DNA of 64,000 bases from Chamaelirium japonicum (taxonomy: Eukaryota > Streptophyta > Magnoliopsida > Liliales > Melanthiaceae): contig CANTAL010000099.1 in assembly GCA_947650365.1 (NCBI GenBank), forward strand, positions 62,001 through 126,000. The letters are read 5' to 3'. A program made the position numbers and the translations under genes. Below are positions 12,841 to 25,532 of the stretch, one piece after another. A model generated the notes under the pieces. The model was not told the origin of the DNA. It was given only the letters and a program-made list of their open reading frames with translations, and ran no database searches. The stretch's first letter is position 1. Every line of letters starts with the position of its first letter.

Positions 12841-13735
12841 AATCCATTCTATTTCATTCGTACGATCCATTCTAATTCATTCGCACGATCCATTCTAATT
12901 CATTCATATGATCCATTCTAATTCATTCGTACGATCCATTCTAATTCATTCGTACGATCCATTCTAATTCATTCGCACAATCTATTCTAATTCATTCGTA
13001 CGAATGTATCCACTCTAATTCATTCATACGATCCATCCTAATTCATTTGTACGAAAGTATCCACTCTAATTCATTCATACGATCCATTCTAATTCATTCG
13101 CACGAATGTATCCATTCTAATTCATTCGTACGATCCATTCTATCTCATTCGTACAATCCATTCTATTTCATTCGTACGATCCATTCTAATTCATTCGCAC
13201 GATCCATTCTAATTCATTCATACGATCTATTCTAATTCTTTCGCACGAATGTATCCATTCTAATTCATTCGTACGATCCATTCTAATTCATTCATACGAT
13301 CCATTCTAATTCATTCGTACGATCTATTCTATTTCATTCGTACAATCCATTCTTACTCAATCGTATGATCCATTCTAATTCATTCGCATGATCCATTCTA
13401 ATTCATTCGTACGATCGATTCTAATTCATTCATACGAATGTATCCATTCTAATTCATTCGTACGATCCATTCTATCTCATTCGTACAATCCATTCTATTT
13501 CATTCGTAGGATCCATTCTAATTCATTCGCACGATCCATTCTACTCATTCGTACGATCCATTCTAATTCATTCGCACGAATGAATCCATTCTAATTCATT
13601 CGTATGATCCATTCTAATTCATTCGTACAATCCATTCTATCTCATTCGTACGATCCATTCTTACTCATTTGTACGATCCATTCGTATCCATTCTAATTCA
13701 TTCGTTAGATCTATTCTAATTCATTCGTACGATCC
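12841..13735 (+). repeat. Plus-orientation block
   Basis: Carries two rounds of a GTATCC, CTATCTC, GTACAATCC, CTATTTC series near 13100-13190 and 13440-13510. Open frames of 62 and 68 codons here are repeat translations, not genes. Repeated at +23866. Confidence 0.88.
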
Positions 13736-13785
13736 TACGAATGAACTAGAATAGATTGTGCGAATGAATTAGAATGGATCTAGAT

Positions 13786-14308
13786 CGTGTATCCATTCTA
13801 ATTCATTCGTACGACCTATTCTAATTCATTCGTACGATCCATTCTAATTCATTCGCACAATCGATTCTAATTGATTCGTACGATCAATTCTATCTCATTC
13901 GTATAATCCATTTTATTTCATTCGTACGATCCATTCTAATTCATTCGTACGATCCATTCTAATTCATTCGCACGATCCATTCTAATTCATTCGTACGATC
14001 CATTCGTACGATCAATTCTATTTCATTCGTACGATCCATTCTAATTCATTCACACGATCCATTCTAGTTCATTCATAAGATCCATTCTAATTCATTCGTA
14101 CGATCTATATTCTAATTCATTCGCACGATCCATTCTATCTCATTCGTACAATCCATTCTAATTCATTCGTACGATCCATTCTAAATCATTCGCACGATCC
14201 ATTCTAATTCATTCGCACGATCCATTCTAATTCATTCGTACGATCCATTCTAATTCTTTCATACGATCCATTCTAATTCATTCGTACGATCCATTCTATT
14301 TCATTCGA
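13786..14308 (+). repeat. Plus-orientation block
   Basis: Starts at the GATCTAGATCGTGTATCC junction. Two odd units near 14005 (a duplicated CGTACGATC) and 14104 (CTATATTCT) recur, diverged, near 50980 and 51070. Confidence 0.87.
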
Positions 14309-16575
14309 ATTAGAATGGATCGTACGAATGAATTAGAATGGATCATGTGAATGAATTAGAATGGATCGTACGAATGAAATAGAATGGATTCGTACGAATG
14401 AATTAGAATGGATCGTACGAAGGAATTAGAATGGATCGTACGAATGAATTAGAATGGATCGTACGAATGAATTAGAATGGATTGTATTAGAATGAATCGT
14501 ACGAATGAATTAGAATGAATCATACCGTACGAATGAATTAGAAAGGATCATACGAATGAAATAGAATGGATTGTATGAATGAATTAGAATGGATCGTGCG
14601 AATAAATTAGAATGGATCGTACGAATGAATTAGAATGGATTCGCACGAATGTATCCGTTCTAATTCATTCGTACGATCCATTCTAATTCATTCGCACGAT
14701 CCATTCTAATTCATTCGCACGAATGTATCCATTCTAATTCATTCGTTTGAGTGAATGCGAATGGATCGTGCGAATGAATTAGAATGGAATGAATTAGAAT
14801 GGATTGAATTAGAATGGATCGTACGAATAAATTAGAATGGATCGTATGAATGAATTAGAATGGATTGTACGAATGAGTAAGAATGGATCGTGCGAATAAA
14901 TTAGAATGGATTGTACGAATGAATTAGAATGGATCGTACGAATGAATTAGAATGGATCGTACGAAGGAATTAGAATGGATCGTACGAATGAATTAGAATG
15001 GATCGTGCGAATAAATTAGAATGGATCGTATGAATGAATTAGAATGGATCGTGCGAATGAATTAGAATATGGATCGTACGAAGGAATTAGAATGAATCGT
15101 ACGAATGAATTAGAATGGATCGTGCGAATGAATTAGAATGGATCGTATGAATGAAATAGAATGGATTCGCACGAATGGATCGTATTAATGAATTAGAATG
15201 GATACATTTGTGCAAAAGAATTAGAATGGATTGTATGAATGAATTAGAATGGATCGTTTGAGTGAATGCGAATGGATCGTGCGAATGAATTAGAATGGAA
15301 TGAATTTGAATGGATTAAATTAGAATGAATCGTACGAATGAATTAGAATGGATCGTACAAATGAATTAGAATGGATCGTACGAATGAATTAGAATAGATT
15401 GTGCGAATGAATTAGAATGGATCGTACGAATGATTTAGAATGGATCGTACGAATGAATTAGAATAGATCGTATGAATGAATTAGAATGGATCGTACGAAT
15501 GAATTAGAATGGATCGTACGAATGAATTAGAAAGGATACATTCGTACAAATGAATTAGAATGGATCGTACGAATGAATTAGAGTGGATACGTTCGTGCAA
15601 AAGAATTAGAATGGATTGTATGAATGAATTAAAATGGATCATACGAATGAATTAGAATGGATCGTATGAATGAAATAGGATGGATTAGAATGAATTAGAA
15701 TGGATCGTATGAATGAATTAGAATGGATCATACGAATGAAATAGAATGGATTCGCACAAATGTATCCATTCTAATTCAATGGATCGTGCGAATGAATTAG
15801 AATGGATCGTACGAATGAATTAGAATGGCTCATACGAAGGAATTAGAATGGATCGTACGAATGAATTAGAATGGATCTTACGAATGAATTAGAATGGATC
15901 GTACTAATGAATTAGAATAGATTGTGCGAATGAATTAGAATGGATCATACGAATAAATTAGAATGGATCGTACGAATGAACTAGAATGAATTAGAATGGA
16001 TCGTACGAATGAATTAGAATGGATCGTACGAATGAAATAGAATGGATCGTATGAATGAATTAGAATGGATCGTGCGAATAAATTAGAATGGATCGTACGA
16101 ATGAAATAGAATGGATTCGCACGAATGTATCCATTCTAATTCAATGGATCGTGCGAAAGAATTAGAATGGATCGTACGAAGGAATTAGAATGGATCGTAC
16201 GAATGAATTAGAATGGATCGTACGAATGAATTAGCATGGATCGTACGAAGGAATTAGAATGGATCGTACGAATGAATTAGAGTTAATACATTCGTGTGAA
16301 TGAATTAAAATGGATAATACGAATGAATTAGAATGGATTGTATGAATGAATTAGAATGGATCGTGCGAATGAATTAGAGTTGATACATTCGTGTGAATGA
16401 ATTAAAATGGATAATACGAATGAATTAGAATGGATTGTATGCATGAATTAGAATGGATCGTACGAATGAAATAGAATGGATCGTACGAATGTATTGGAAT
16501 GGATCGTACGAATGGATTAAAATGGATCGTGCGAATGAATTAGAATGGGTCGTACGAATGAATTAGAATGGATAC
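14309..16575 (-). repeat. Minus-orientation region with small plus islands
   Basis: Mostly minus units. A plus stretch of about 100 bp is at 14637-14742, and single plus units sit near 15748-15779 and 16115-16145, each framed by ATTCGCAC[GA]AATGTATCC and CAATGGATCG. Repeated at +23866. Confidence 0.87.
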
Positions 16576-16785
16576 ACGATCCAGATCTATTCTAATTCAT
16601 TCGCACAATCTATTCTAATTCATTCGTAGGATCCATTCTAATTCATTACTACGATCCATTCTAATTCATTCGCACGATCCATTCTAATTCATTCGTACGA
16701 TCCATTCTAATTCATTCGCACGATCCATTCTAATTCATTCATACGATCCATTCTAATTCATTCGCACGAATGTATCCATTCTAAA
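16576..16785 (+). repeat. Plus-orientation block
   Basis: About 200 bp, from the GATCCAGATC junction to CCATTCTAAATGAATTAG. Its relative in C is 32681-32888. Confidence 0.86.
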
Positions 16786-17757
16786 TGAATTAGAATGGAT
16801 CGTACGAATGAGTAAGAATGGATCGTGAGAATGAATTAGAATGGATCATATGAATGAATTAGAATGGATCGTATGAATGAATTAGAATGGATCGTGCGAA
16901 TAAATTAGAATGGATCGTATGAATGAATTAGAATCGATCGTACGAATGAATTAGAATGGATCATGCGAATGAATTTGAATGGATCGTGCGAATGAATTAG
17001 AATGGATCGTACGAATGAAATAGAATGGATTGTACGAATGAGATAGAATGGATCGTACGAATGACATAGAATGGATTCATTCATGCGAATGAATTAGAAT
17101 GGATCGTACGAATGAGTAAGAATGGATCGTACGAATGAATTAGAATGGATTGAATTAGAATGAATCGTATGAATGAATTAGAATGGATCGTACGAATGAA
17201 TTAGAATAGATCATACGAATGAATCAGAATGGATTGAATTAGAATGAATCGTACGAATGAATTAGAATGAATCATACCGTACGAATGAATTAGAATGGAT
17301 CATACGAAGGAATTAGAATGGATCGTGCGAATAACTTAGAATGGATCGTATGAATGAATTAGAATGGATCCTGCGAATGAATTAGAATGGATCGTACGAA
17401 TGAATTAGAATGGATCGAACGAATGAATTAGAATGGATACATTCGTGCAAAAGAATTCGAATGGATTGTATGAATGAATTAGAATGGATCGTGCGAATGA
17501 ATTAGAATGGATCGTACGAATGAATTAGAATGGATACATTCGTGCGAATGAATTAGAATGGATCGTATGAATGAATTAGATTGGACCGTATGCATGAATT
17601 AGAATGGATCGTGCGAATGAATTAGAATGGATCGTACGAATAAATTAGAATGGATTGAACGAATGAATTAGAATGGATCGTACGAATGAGTAAGAATGGA
17701 TCGTACGAATGAATTAGAATGGATCGTACGAATGAATTAGAATGGATCGTAAGAATG
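16786..17757 (-). repeat. Minus-orientation block
   Basis: Contains GAGATAG, ATTCATGCG, GAGTAAG and GATTGAATTA markers near 17035-17280. Ends GTAAGAATGTATCTCATTCG near 17750. Confidence 0.87.
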
Positions 17758-18050
17758 TATCTCATTCGTACAATCCATTCTAATTCAATCCATTCTAATT
17801 CATTCGTACGATCCATTCTAATTCATTCGTACGATCCATTCTAATTCATTCGTACGATTCATTCTAATTCCTTCGTACGATCCATATTCTAATTCATTCG
17901 CACGATCCATTCTAATTCATTCATACGATCCATTCTAATTTATTCGCACAATCCATTCTAATTCATTCATACGATCCATTCTAATTCCTTCGTACGATCC
18001 ATTCTAATTCATTCGTACGATCCATTCTAATTCATTCGTACGATCCATTC

Positions 18051-18550
18051 TAATTCCCTCGTACGATCCATTCTAATTCATTCGTACGATCCATTCTAAT
18101 TCACTCGCACGATCCATTGAATTATAATGGATACATTCGTGCAAATCCATTCTATTTCATTCGTACGATCCATTCTAATTCATTCGCACGATCCATTCTA
18201 ATTCATTCATACGATCCATTCTATTTCATTCGTACAATCCATTCTAATTCATTCGTACGATCCATTCTAATTCATTCTAATTCATTCGTACGATCCATTC
18301 TAATTCCCTCGTACGATCCATTCTAATTCATTCGTACGATCCATTCTAATTCACTCGCACGATCCATTGAATTATAATGGATACATTCGTGCAAATCCAT
18401 TCTATTTCATTCGTACGATCCATTCTAATTCATTCGCACAATCTATTCTAATTCATTAGTACAATCCATTCTAATTCATTCGTACGATCCATTCTAATTC
18501 ATTCGTACGATCCATTCTAATTCATTCGTACGATCCATTCTAATTCATTC
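18051..18550 (+). repeat. 250-bp local tandem duplication
   Basis: The marker TAATTCCCTC occurs at 18051 and 18301, a spacing of 250 bp, followed each time by the same series of variants, including a small inverted piece reading GAATTATAATGGATACATTC (about 18118 and 18368). After the inverted piece the two copies diverge. The same pair is at 41917 and 42167 in B'. The period is not a multiple of 23 because it includes the irregular inverted piece. Confidence 0.88.
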
Positions 18551-18850
18551 GCACGATCCATTCTAATTCATGCATACGATCCATTCTAATTCATTCGTAC
18601 GATCCATTCTAATTCATTCGTACGATCCATTCTAATTCATTCGCACGATCCATTCTAATTCATGCATACGATCCATTCTAATTCATTCGTACGATCCATT
18701 CTAATTCATTCGTACGATCCATTCTAATTCATTCGCACGATCCATTCTAATTCATGCATACGATCCATTCTAATTCATTCGTACGATCCATTCTAATTCA
18801 TTCGCACGATCCATTCTAATTCATGCATACGATCCATTCTAATTCATTCG
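18540..18850 (+). repeat. Higher-order repeat of 92, 92 and 69 bp
   Basis: The marker TGCATACGAT occurs at 18571, 18663, 18755 and 18824. The spacings are 92, 92 and 69 bp, that is 4, 4 and 3 monomers. Within each period the order is TGCATACG unit, CGTACG units, then a CGCACG unit; the last period has lost one CGTACG unit. The same array is at 42437, 42529, 42621 and 42690 in B'. This is the most regular higher-order structure in the window. Confidence 0.93.
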
Positions 18851-19553
18851 TACGATCCATTCTAATTCATTCGCACGATCCATTCTAATTCATTCGTACG
18901 ATCCATTCTAATTCCTTCGTACGATCCATTCTAATTCATTCGTACGATCCATTCTTACTCATTCGTACGATACATTCTAATTCATTCATACAATCCATTC
19001 TAATTCTTTTGCACGAATGTATCCATTAGAATGAATTAGAATGGATCGTACGAATGAATTAGAATGGATCGTGCGAATAAATTAGAATGGATCATATGAA
19101 TGAATTAGAATGGATCGTATGAATTTATTAGAATGGATCGTGCGAATAAATTAGAATGGATCGTATGAATGAATTAGAATAGATTGTGCGAATGAATTAG
19201 AATAGATCATACGAATGAAATAGAATGGATCGTGCGAATGAATTAGAATGGATCGTACGAATGAATTAGAATGGATCGTATGCATGAATTAGAATGGATC
19301 GTGCGAATGAATTAGAATGGATCGTACGAATGAATTAGAATGGATCGTACGAAGGAATTAGAATGGATCGTATGAATGAATTAGAATGGATCGTGCGAAT
19401 GAATTATAATGGATCGTACGAATGAATTAGAATGGATCGTACGAATGAATTAGAATGGATCGTACTAATGAATTAGAATAGATTGTGCGAATTAATTAGA
19501 ATGGATCGTACGAATGAATTAGAATGGATCGTACGGATGAATTAGATTGGATC

Positions 19554-19668
19554 GTATTAATGAATTAGAATGGATCGTACGAATGAATTAGAAAGGATCA
19601 TACGAAGGAATTAGAATGGATCGTACGAATGAATTAGAATGGATCGTACGAATGAATTAGAATGGATC
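19554..19668 (-). repeat. Five-monomer stretch absent from the second copy
   Basis: These 115 bp (5 x 23) are present in B and missing from B' between 43419 and 43420. They begin with GTATTAATG, and include the variants GAAAGGATCATACG and GAAGGAATTAG. The reading phase of the array is unchanged, so the loss or gain was of whole units. Confidence 0.92.
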
Positions 19669-19929
19669 ATATGAATGAATTAGAATGGATCGTATGAATG
19701 AATTAGAATGGATCGTACGAATGAATTAGAATGGATCGTACGAATGAATTAGAATAGATTGTGCGGTTGAATTAGAATGGATCGTGCGAATGAATTAGAA
19801 TGGATCGTACGAATGAATTAGAATGGATCATGCTAATGAATGAATTAGAATGGATCGTGCGAATGAATTCGAATGGATCGTACGAATGAGTAAGAATGGA
19901 TCGTGCGAATGAATTAGAATGGATCGTAC

Positions 19930-20430
19930 GAATGAAATAGAATGGATTGTACGAATGAGATAGAATGGATCGTACGAATGAATTAGAATGGATACATTCA
20001 TGCGAATGAATTAGAATGGATCATACGAATGAATTATAATGGATTCATTCATGCGAATGAATTAGAATGGATCGTACGAATGAGTAAGAATGGATCGTAC
20101 GAATGAATTAGAATGGATTGAATTAGAATGAATCGTACGAATGAATTAGAATGGATCGTACGAATGAATTAGAATGGATCGTACGAATGAATTAGAATGG
20201 ATTGAATTAGAATGAATCGTACGAATGAATTAGAATGAATCATACTGTACGAATGAATTATAATGGATCATACAAAGGAATTAGAATGGATCGTACGAAT
20301 GAATTAGAATGGATCGTACGAATGAATTAGAATGGATCGTACGAAGGAATTAGAATGGATCGTACGAAGGAATTAGAATGGATAGTACGAATGAATTAGA
20401 ATGGATACCTTCGTGCAAATGAATTAGAAT
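19930..20430 (-). repeat. Ordered variant set, minus copy
   Basis: Reverse complement of the set at 5490-6160: GAAATAG, ATTGTACG, GAGATAG, ATTCATGCG, GAGTAAG, the 15-bp GATTGAATTA unit, GAATCATACTG, GAAGGAATTAG, GATAGTACG, GATACCTTCGTGC. B' repeats it at about 43680-44180. Confidence 0.82.
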
Positions 20431-20535
20431 GGATCGTACGAATGAGTAAGAATGGATCGTACGAATGAAATAGAATGGATCATAAAAATGAATTAGAATG
20501 GATCGTATGAATGAATTAGAATAGATACATTCGTG

Positions 20536-21651
20536 CGAATCCATTCTATTTCATTCGTACGATCCATTCTAATTCATTCGCACGATCCATTCTAATTCAT
20601 TCATACGATCCATTCTAATTCCTTCGTACGATCCATTCTAATTCATTCGTACGATCCAATCTAATTCATTCATACGATCCATTCTAATTCATTCGTACGA
20701 TCCATTCTAATTCATTCGTACGATCCATTCTAATTCGTGCGAATGTATCCATTCTAATTCATTCGTACGATGCATTCTAATTCAATCGTACGAATGTATC
20801 CATTCTAATTCATTTGTATGAATGTATCCACTCTAATTCATTCGTACGATCCATTCTAATTCATTATCACGATCCATTCTAATTCATTCGTACGATCCAT
20901 TCTAACTCATTTATACAATCCAATCTAATTCATTCGCACGATCCATTCGCATTCACTCAAACGATCCATTCTAATTCATTTATATGATCCATTCTAAATC
21001 ATTCGTACGATCCATTCTAATTCATTCGCACGATCCATTCTAATTCATTCATACGATCCATTCTATTTCATTCGTACGATCCATTCTAATTCATTCGTAC
21101 GATCCATTCTAATTCATTCGTACGATCCATTCTAATTCATTCGCACAATCTATTCTAATTCATTCGTACGATCCATTCTAATTCATTCGCACGATCCATT
21201 CTAATTCATTCATACGATCCATTCTATTTCATTCGTACGATCCATTCTTACTCATTCGTACGATCCATTCTAATTCATTTGCACGAAGGTATCCATTCTA
21301 ATTCATTCGTACTATCCAATCTAATTCATTCGTACGATCCATTCTAATCCATTCATATCCATTCTAATTCATTTGTACGATCCATTCTAATTCATTCGCA
21401 CGATTCATTCTAATTAAATCCATTCTAATTCATTCGTACGATCCATTCTTACTCATTCGTACGATCCATTCTAATTCATTCGCACAATCCATTCTAATTC
21501 AATCCATTCTAATTCATTCGTACGATCCATTCTTACTCATTCGTACGATCCATTCTAATTCATTCGCACAATCCATTCTAATTCATTTGCACGAAGGTAT
21601 CCATTCTAATTCATTCGTACTATCCATTCTAATTCCTTCGTACGATCCATT
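20536..21651 (+). repeat. Plus-orientation block
   Basis: Includes a GATCCATTCGCATTCACTC unit near 20942 (also near 34510, 58441 and 63348) and the 84-bp tandem pair. Confidence 0.88.
21415..21590 (+). repeat. 84-bp tandem duplication
   Basis: The marker CTTACTC occurs at 21448 and 21532, 84 bp apart. The period is three 23-bp units plus one 15-bp truncated unit (CAATCCATTCTAATT). The corresponding stretch of B' lies at +23751. Confidence 0.85.
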
Positions 21652-22026
21652 ATGAATGAATTAGAATGGATCGTGCAAATGGATTAGAATGGATCGTGCG
21701 AATGAATTAGAATGGATCGTACGAATGAAATAGAATGGATTATACGAATGAGATAGAATGGATCGTACGAATGAATTAGAATCGATTGTGCGAATGAATT
21801 AGAATGGATCGTACGAAGGAATTAGAATGGATCGTACGAATGAATTAGAATGGATCGTACGAAGGAATTAGAATGGATCGTACGAATGAATTAGAATGGA
21901 TCGTATGAATGAATTAGATTGGATCGTATTAATGAATTAGAATGGATCGTACGAATGAATTAGAATAGATCATACGAATGAATTAGAATGGATACTAATG
22001 GATCGTACGAATGAGTAAGAATGGAT
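21652..22026 (-). repeat. Minus-orientation block
   Basis: About 375 bp, ending in a broken unit GGATACTAATGGATCG near 21992 and the switch GGATCTATTC. Confidence 0.86.
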
Positions 22027-22575
22027 CTATTCTAATTAATTCATACGATCCATTCTAATTCGTTCGTACGATCCATTCTAATTCATTCGCACGCTATTCT
22101 AATTCATTCGTAGGATCCATTCTAATTCATTCGTACGATCCATTCTAATTCATAAGTACGATCCATTCTAATTCATTCGCACGATCCATTCTAATTCATT
22201 CATACGAATCCATTCTATTTCATTCATACGATCTATTCTATTTCATTCGTACAATCTATTCTAATTCATTCATACGATCCATTCTAATTCATTCGTACGA
22301 TCCATTCTAATTCATTCGCACGCTATTCTAATTCATTCGTAGGATCCATTCTAATTCATTACTACGATCCATTCTAATTCATTCATACGATCCATTCTTA
22401 TTCATTCGTACGATCCATTCTAATTCATTCGTACGATCCATGCTAATTCATTCGTACGATCCATTCTAATTCATGCGCACAATCTATTCTAATTCATTCG
22501 CACAATCTATTCTAATTCATTCGTACGATCCATTCTAATTCATTCGTACGATCCATTCTAATTCATTCGCACGCT
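22027..22575 (+). repeat. Plus-orientation block
   Basis: Holds the 21-bp CGCTATTCT units. Ends CGCACGCTATTAGAATG. Confidence 0.86.
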
Positions 22576-22580
22576 ATTAG
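22092..22580 (+). repeat. Repeated 21-bp truncated units
   Basis: A unit reading CGCACGCTATTCT instead of CGCACGATCCATTCT has lost two bases, giving a 21-bp unit. The marker CGCTATT appears at 22092, 22321 and 22572, spacings 229 and 251 bp, the third running into a plus-to-minus switch. The first two are followed by the same GTAGGATCC unit, so this looks like a small block duplication. The first recurs at 45843 in B'. Confidence 0.85.
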
Positions 22581-23052
22581 AATGAATTAGAATGGATCGT
22601 ATGAATGAATTAGATTGGATCGTATTAATGAATTAGAATGGATCGTACTTATGAATTAGAATAGATCGTACAAATGGATTAGAATAGATCGTGCGAATGA
22701 ATTAGAATGGATCGTGCGAATGAATTAGAATGGATTGTATGAAAGAATTAGAATGGATCGTGCGAATGAATCAGAATGGATCGTACGAATGAATTAGAAT
22801 GGATCGTGCAAATGAATTAGAATAGATCGTATGAATGAATTAGATTGGATCGTATTAATGAATTAGAATGGATCATACGAATGAATTAGAATAGATCGTA
22901 CGAATGAATTAGAATGGATCGTACGAATGAATTAGAATGGATTGTACGAATGAATTAGAATGGATCATACGAATGAATTAGAATGGATCTTATGAATGAA
23001 TTAGAATGGATCGTGCGAATGAATTAGAATGAATCGTACGAATGAAATAGAA
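22576..23052 (-). repeat. Minus-orientation block
   Basis: The GATTGGATCGTATTAATG pair occurs near 22613 and 22851, at about 240 bp, each followed by similar units. Ends GATTCGCATGAATGTATCC. Confidence 0.85.
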
Positions 23053-23470
23053 TGGATTCGCATGAATGTATCCATTCTTATTCATTCGTACGATCCATTC
23101 TAATTCATTCGTACAATCCATTCTAATTCATTCGCACGATCCATTCTTACTCATTCATACGATCCATTCTAATTCATTCGTACGATCCATTCTAATTCAT
23201 TAATACGATCCAATCTAATTCATTCATACGATCTATTCTAATTCATTCGCACGATCCATTCTAATTCATTCGTACGATCCATTCTAATTCATTCGCACGA
23301 TCCATTCTAATTCATTCATACAATCCATTCTAATTCATTCGCACAATCCATTCTAATTCATTCGTACGATCTATTCTAATTCATTCGTACGATCCATTCT
23401 AATTCATTAATACGATCCAATCTTATTCATTCATACGATCCATTCTAATTCATTCTAATTCATTCGCACA
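23053..23470 (+). repeat. Plus-orientation block
   Basis: Carries the seven-monomer stretch missing from B'. Within it TTAATACGATCCAATC appears near 23198 and 23408, suggesting a duplicated run that was lost again in one copy. Confidence 0.86.
23115..23275 (+). repeat. Seven-monomer stretch absent from the second copy
   Basis: These 161 bp (7 x 23) are in B and missing from B' at 46865/46866. They contain a CTTACTC unit and a TTAATACGATCCAATC unit. Both edges follow ATTCATTCGTAC, as expected for exchange between units in register. Confidence 0.92.
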
Positions 23471-24417
23471 AATTAGAATGGATTAGGATGGATCGTACGA
23501 ATGAGTAAGAATGGATCGTACGAATGAAATAGAATGGATCGTATGAATGAATTAGAATGGATCGTACGAATGGATCGTACGAATGAATTAGAATAGATTG
23601 TGCGAATGAATTAGAATGGATCGTGCGAATGAATTAGAATGGATCGTACGAATGAATTAGAATGGATCATGCTAATGAATGAATTAGAATGGATCGTGCG
23701 AATGAATTAGAATGGATCGTACGAATGAGTAAGAATGGATCGTGCGATTGAATTAGAATGGATCGTACGAATGAAATAGAATGGATTGTACGAATGAGAT
23801 AGAATGGATCGTACGAATGAATTAGAATGGATACATTCATGCGAATGAATTAGAATGGATCATACGAATGAATTAGAATGGATTCATTCGTGCGAATGAA
23901 GTAGAATGGATCGTACGAATTAGTAAGAATGGATCGTACGAATGAATTAGAATAGATTGAATTAGAATGAATCGTACGAATGAATTAGAATGGATCGTAC
24001 GAATGAATTAGAATGGATCGTACGAATGAATTAGAATGGATTGAATTAGAATGAATCGTACGAATGAATTAGAATAAATCATACCGTACTAATGAATTAT
24101 AATGGATCATACGAAGGAATTAGAATGGATCGTACGAATGAATTAGAATGGATCGTACGAATGAATTAGAATGGATCGTACGAATGAATTAGTATAGATT
24201 AAATTAGAATGAATCGTACGAATGAATTATAAGGAATCATACCGTACGAATGAATTAGAATGGATCATATGAAGGAATTAGAATGGATCGTGCGAATAAA
24301 TTAGAATGGATCGTATGAATGAATTAGAATAGATCGTACGAATGAATTAGAATGGATCGTACGAATGAATTAGAATGGATACATTCGTACGAATGAATTA
24401 GAATAGATTGTGCGAAT
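23471..24417 (-). repeat. Minus-orientation block
   Basis: Contains the second minus copy of the ordered variant set. Its first 350 bp resembles 19720-20060 closely (GCTAATGAATGAATTAG marker at about 19834 and 23674). Confidence 0.86.
23750..24260 (-). repeat. Ordered variant set, second minus copy
   Basis: Same minus-strand order as 19930-20430, with two rounds of the GATTGAATTA and ATACCGTAC markers (near 24040-24070 and 24200-24245). B' repeats it near 47340-47850. A related, shorter set is at 33118-33330 in C. Confidence 0.8.
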
Positions 24418-25532
24418 GATCCATTCTAATTCATTCGCACGATCCATTCTAATTCATTCGTACGATCCATTCTAATTCATTCGCACGAATGTATCCATTC
24501 TAATTCATTCGTACGATCCATTCTAATTCATTCGTACGATCTATTCCAATTCATTCATAAGATCCATTCTAATTTATTCGCACGATCCATTCTAATTCCT
24601 TCGTATGATCCATTCTAATTCATTCGTACGGTATGATTCATTCTAATTCATTCGTACGATTCATTCTAATTCAATCCTTTCTAATTCATTCGTACGATCC
24701 ATTCTAATTCATTCGTACGATCCATTCAATTTCATTCGTACGATCCATTCTTACTCATTCGTACGATCCATTCTAATTCATTCGTACGATCCATTCTACT
24801 TCATTCGTACGATCCATTCTAATTTATTCGCACGATCCATTCTAATTCATTCATACGATCCATTCTAATTCATTCGTATGAATCCATTCTAATTCATTCG
24901 TACGATCCATTCTAATTCATTCATACGATCCATCCTAATTCATTCGCACGAATGTATCCATTCTAATTCATTCGTACAATCCATTCTATTTCATTCGTAC
25001 GATCCATTCTTACTCATTCGTACGATCCGTTCGTATCCATTCTAATTCATTCGTACGATCTATTCTAATTCATTCGTACGATCCATTCTAATTCATTAAT
25101 ACGGATTCATACGATCCATTCTAATTCATTCATACAATCCATTCTAATTCATTCGTACGATCCATTCTAATTCATTCATACGATCCATTCTATTTCATTC
25201 GTACGATCCATTCTTACTCATTCGTACGATCCATCCTAATTTATTTGCACGAAGGTATCCATTCTAATTCATTCGCACGATCCATTCTAAATCATTCATA
25301 CGATCCATTCTAATTCATTCGTACGATCCATTCTATTTCATTCGTACGATCCATTCTAATTCATTCGCACAATCTGTTCTAATTCATTCATACGATCCAT
25401 TCTATTCATTCGTACGATCCATTCTAATTCATTCGTACGATCCATTCTAATTCATTCGCACGAATGAATCCATTCTAATTCATTCGTACGATCCATTCTA
25501 ATTCATATGATCCATTCTAATTCATTCATAAT
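24418..25532 (+). repeat. Plus-orientation block
   Basis: Contains CGGTATGATTC near 24629 and a broken unit ATACGGATTCATACG near 25101. Ends CATTCATAATGAATCG. Confidence 0.86.

Larger units (their letters stand above)
17758..19024 (+). repeat. Plus-orientation block
   Basis: Holds the 250-bp tandem pair, the 92-bp higher-order array and two embedded minus pieces of about 30 bp near 18118 and 18368. This is the most homogeneous part of the window, with many exact consensus units between 18470 and 18920. Confidence 0.9.
19025..20535 (-). repeat. Minus-orientation block
   Basis: Carries the five-monomer length difference and the minus copy of the ordered variant set. Ends ATACATTCGTGCGAATCC. 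Confidence 0.88.
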
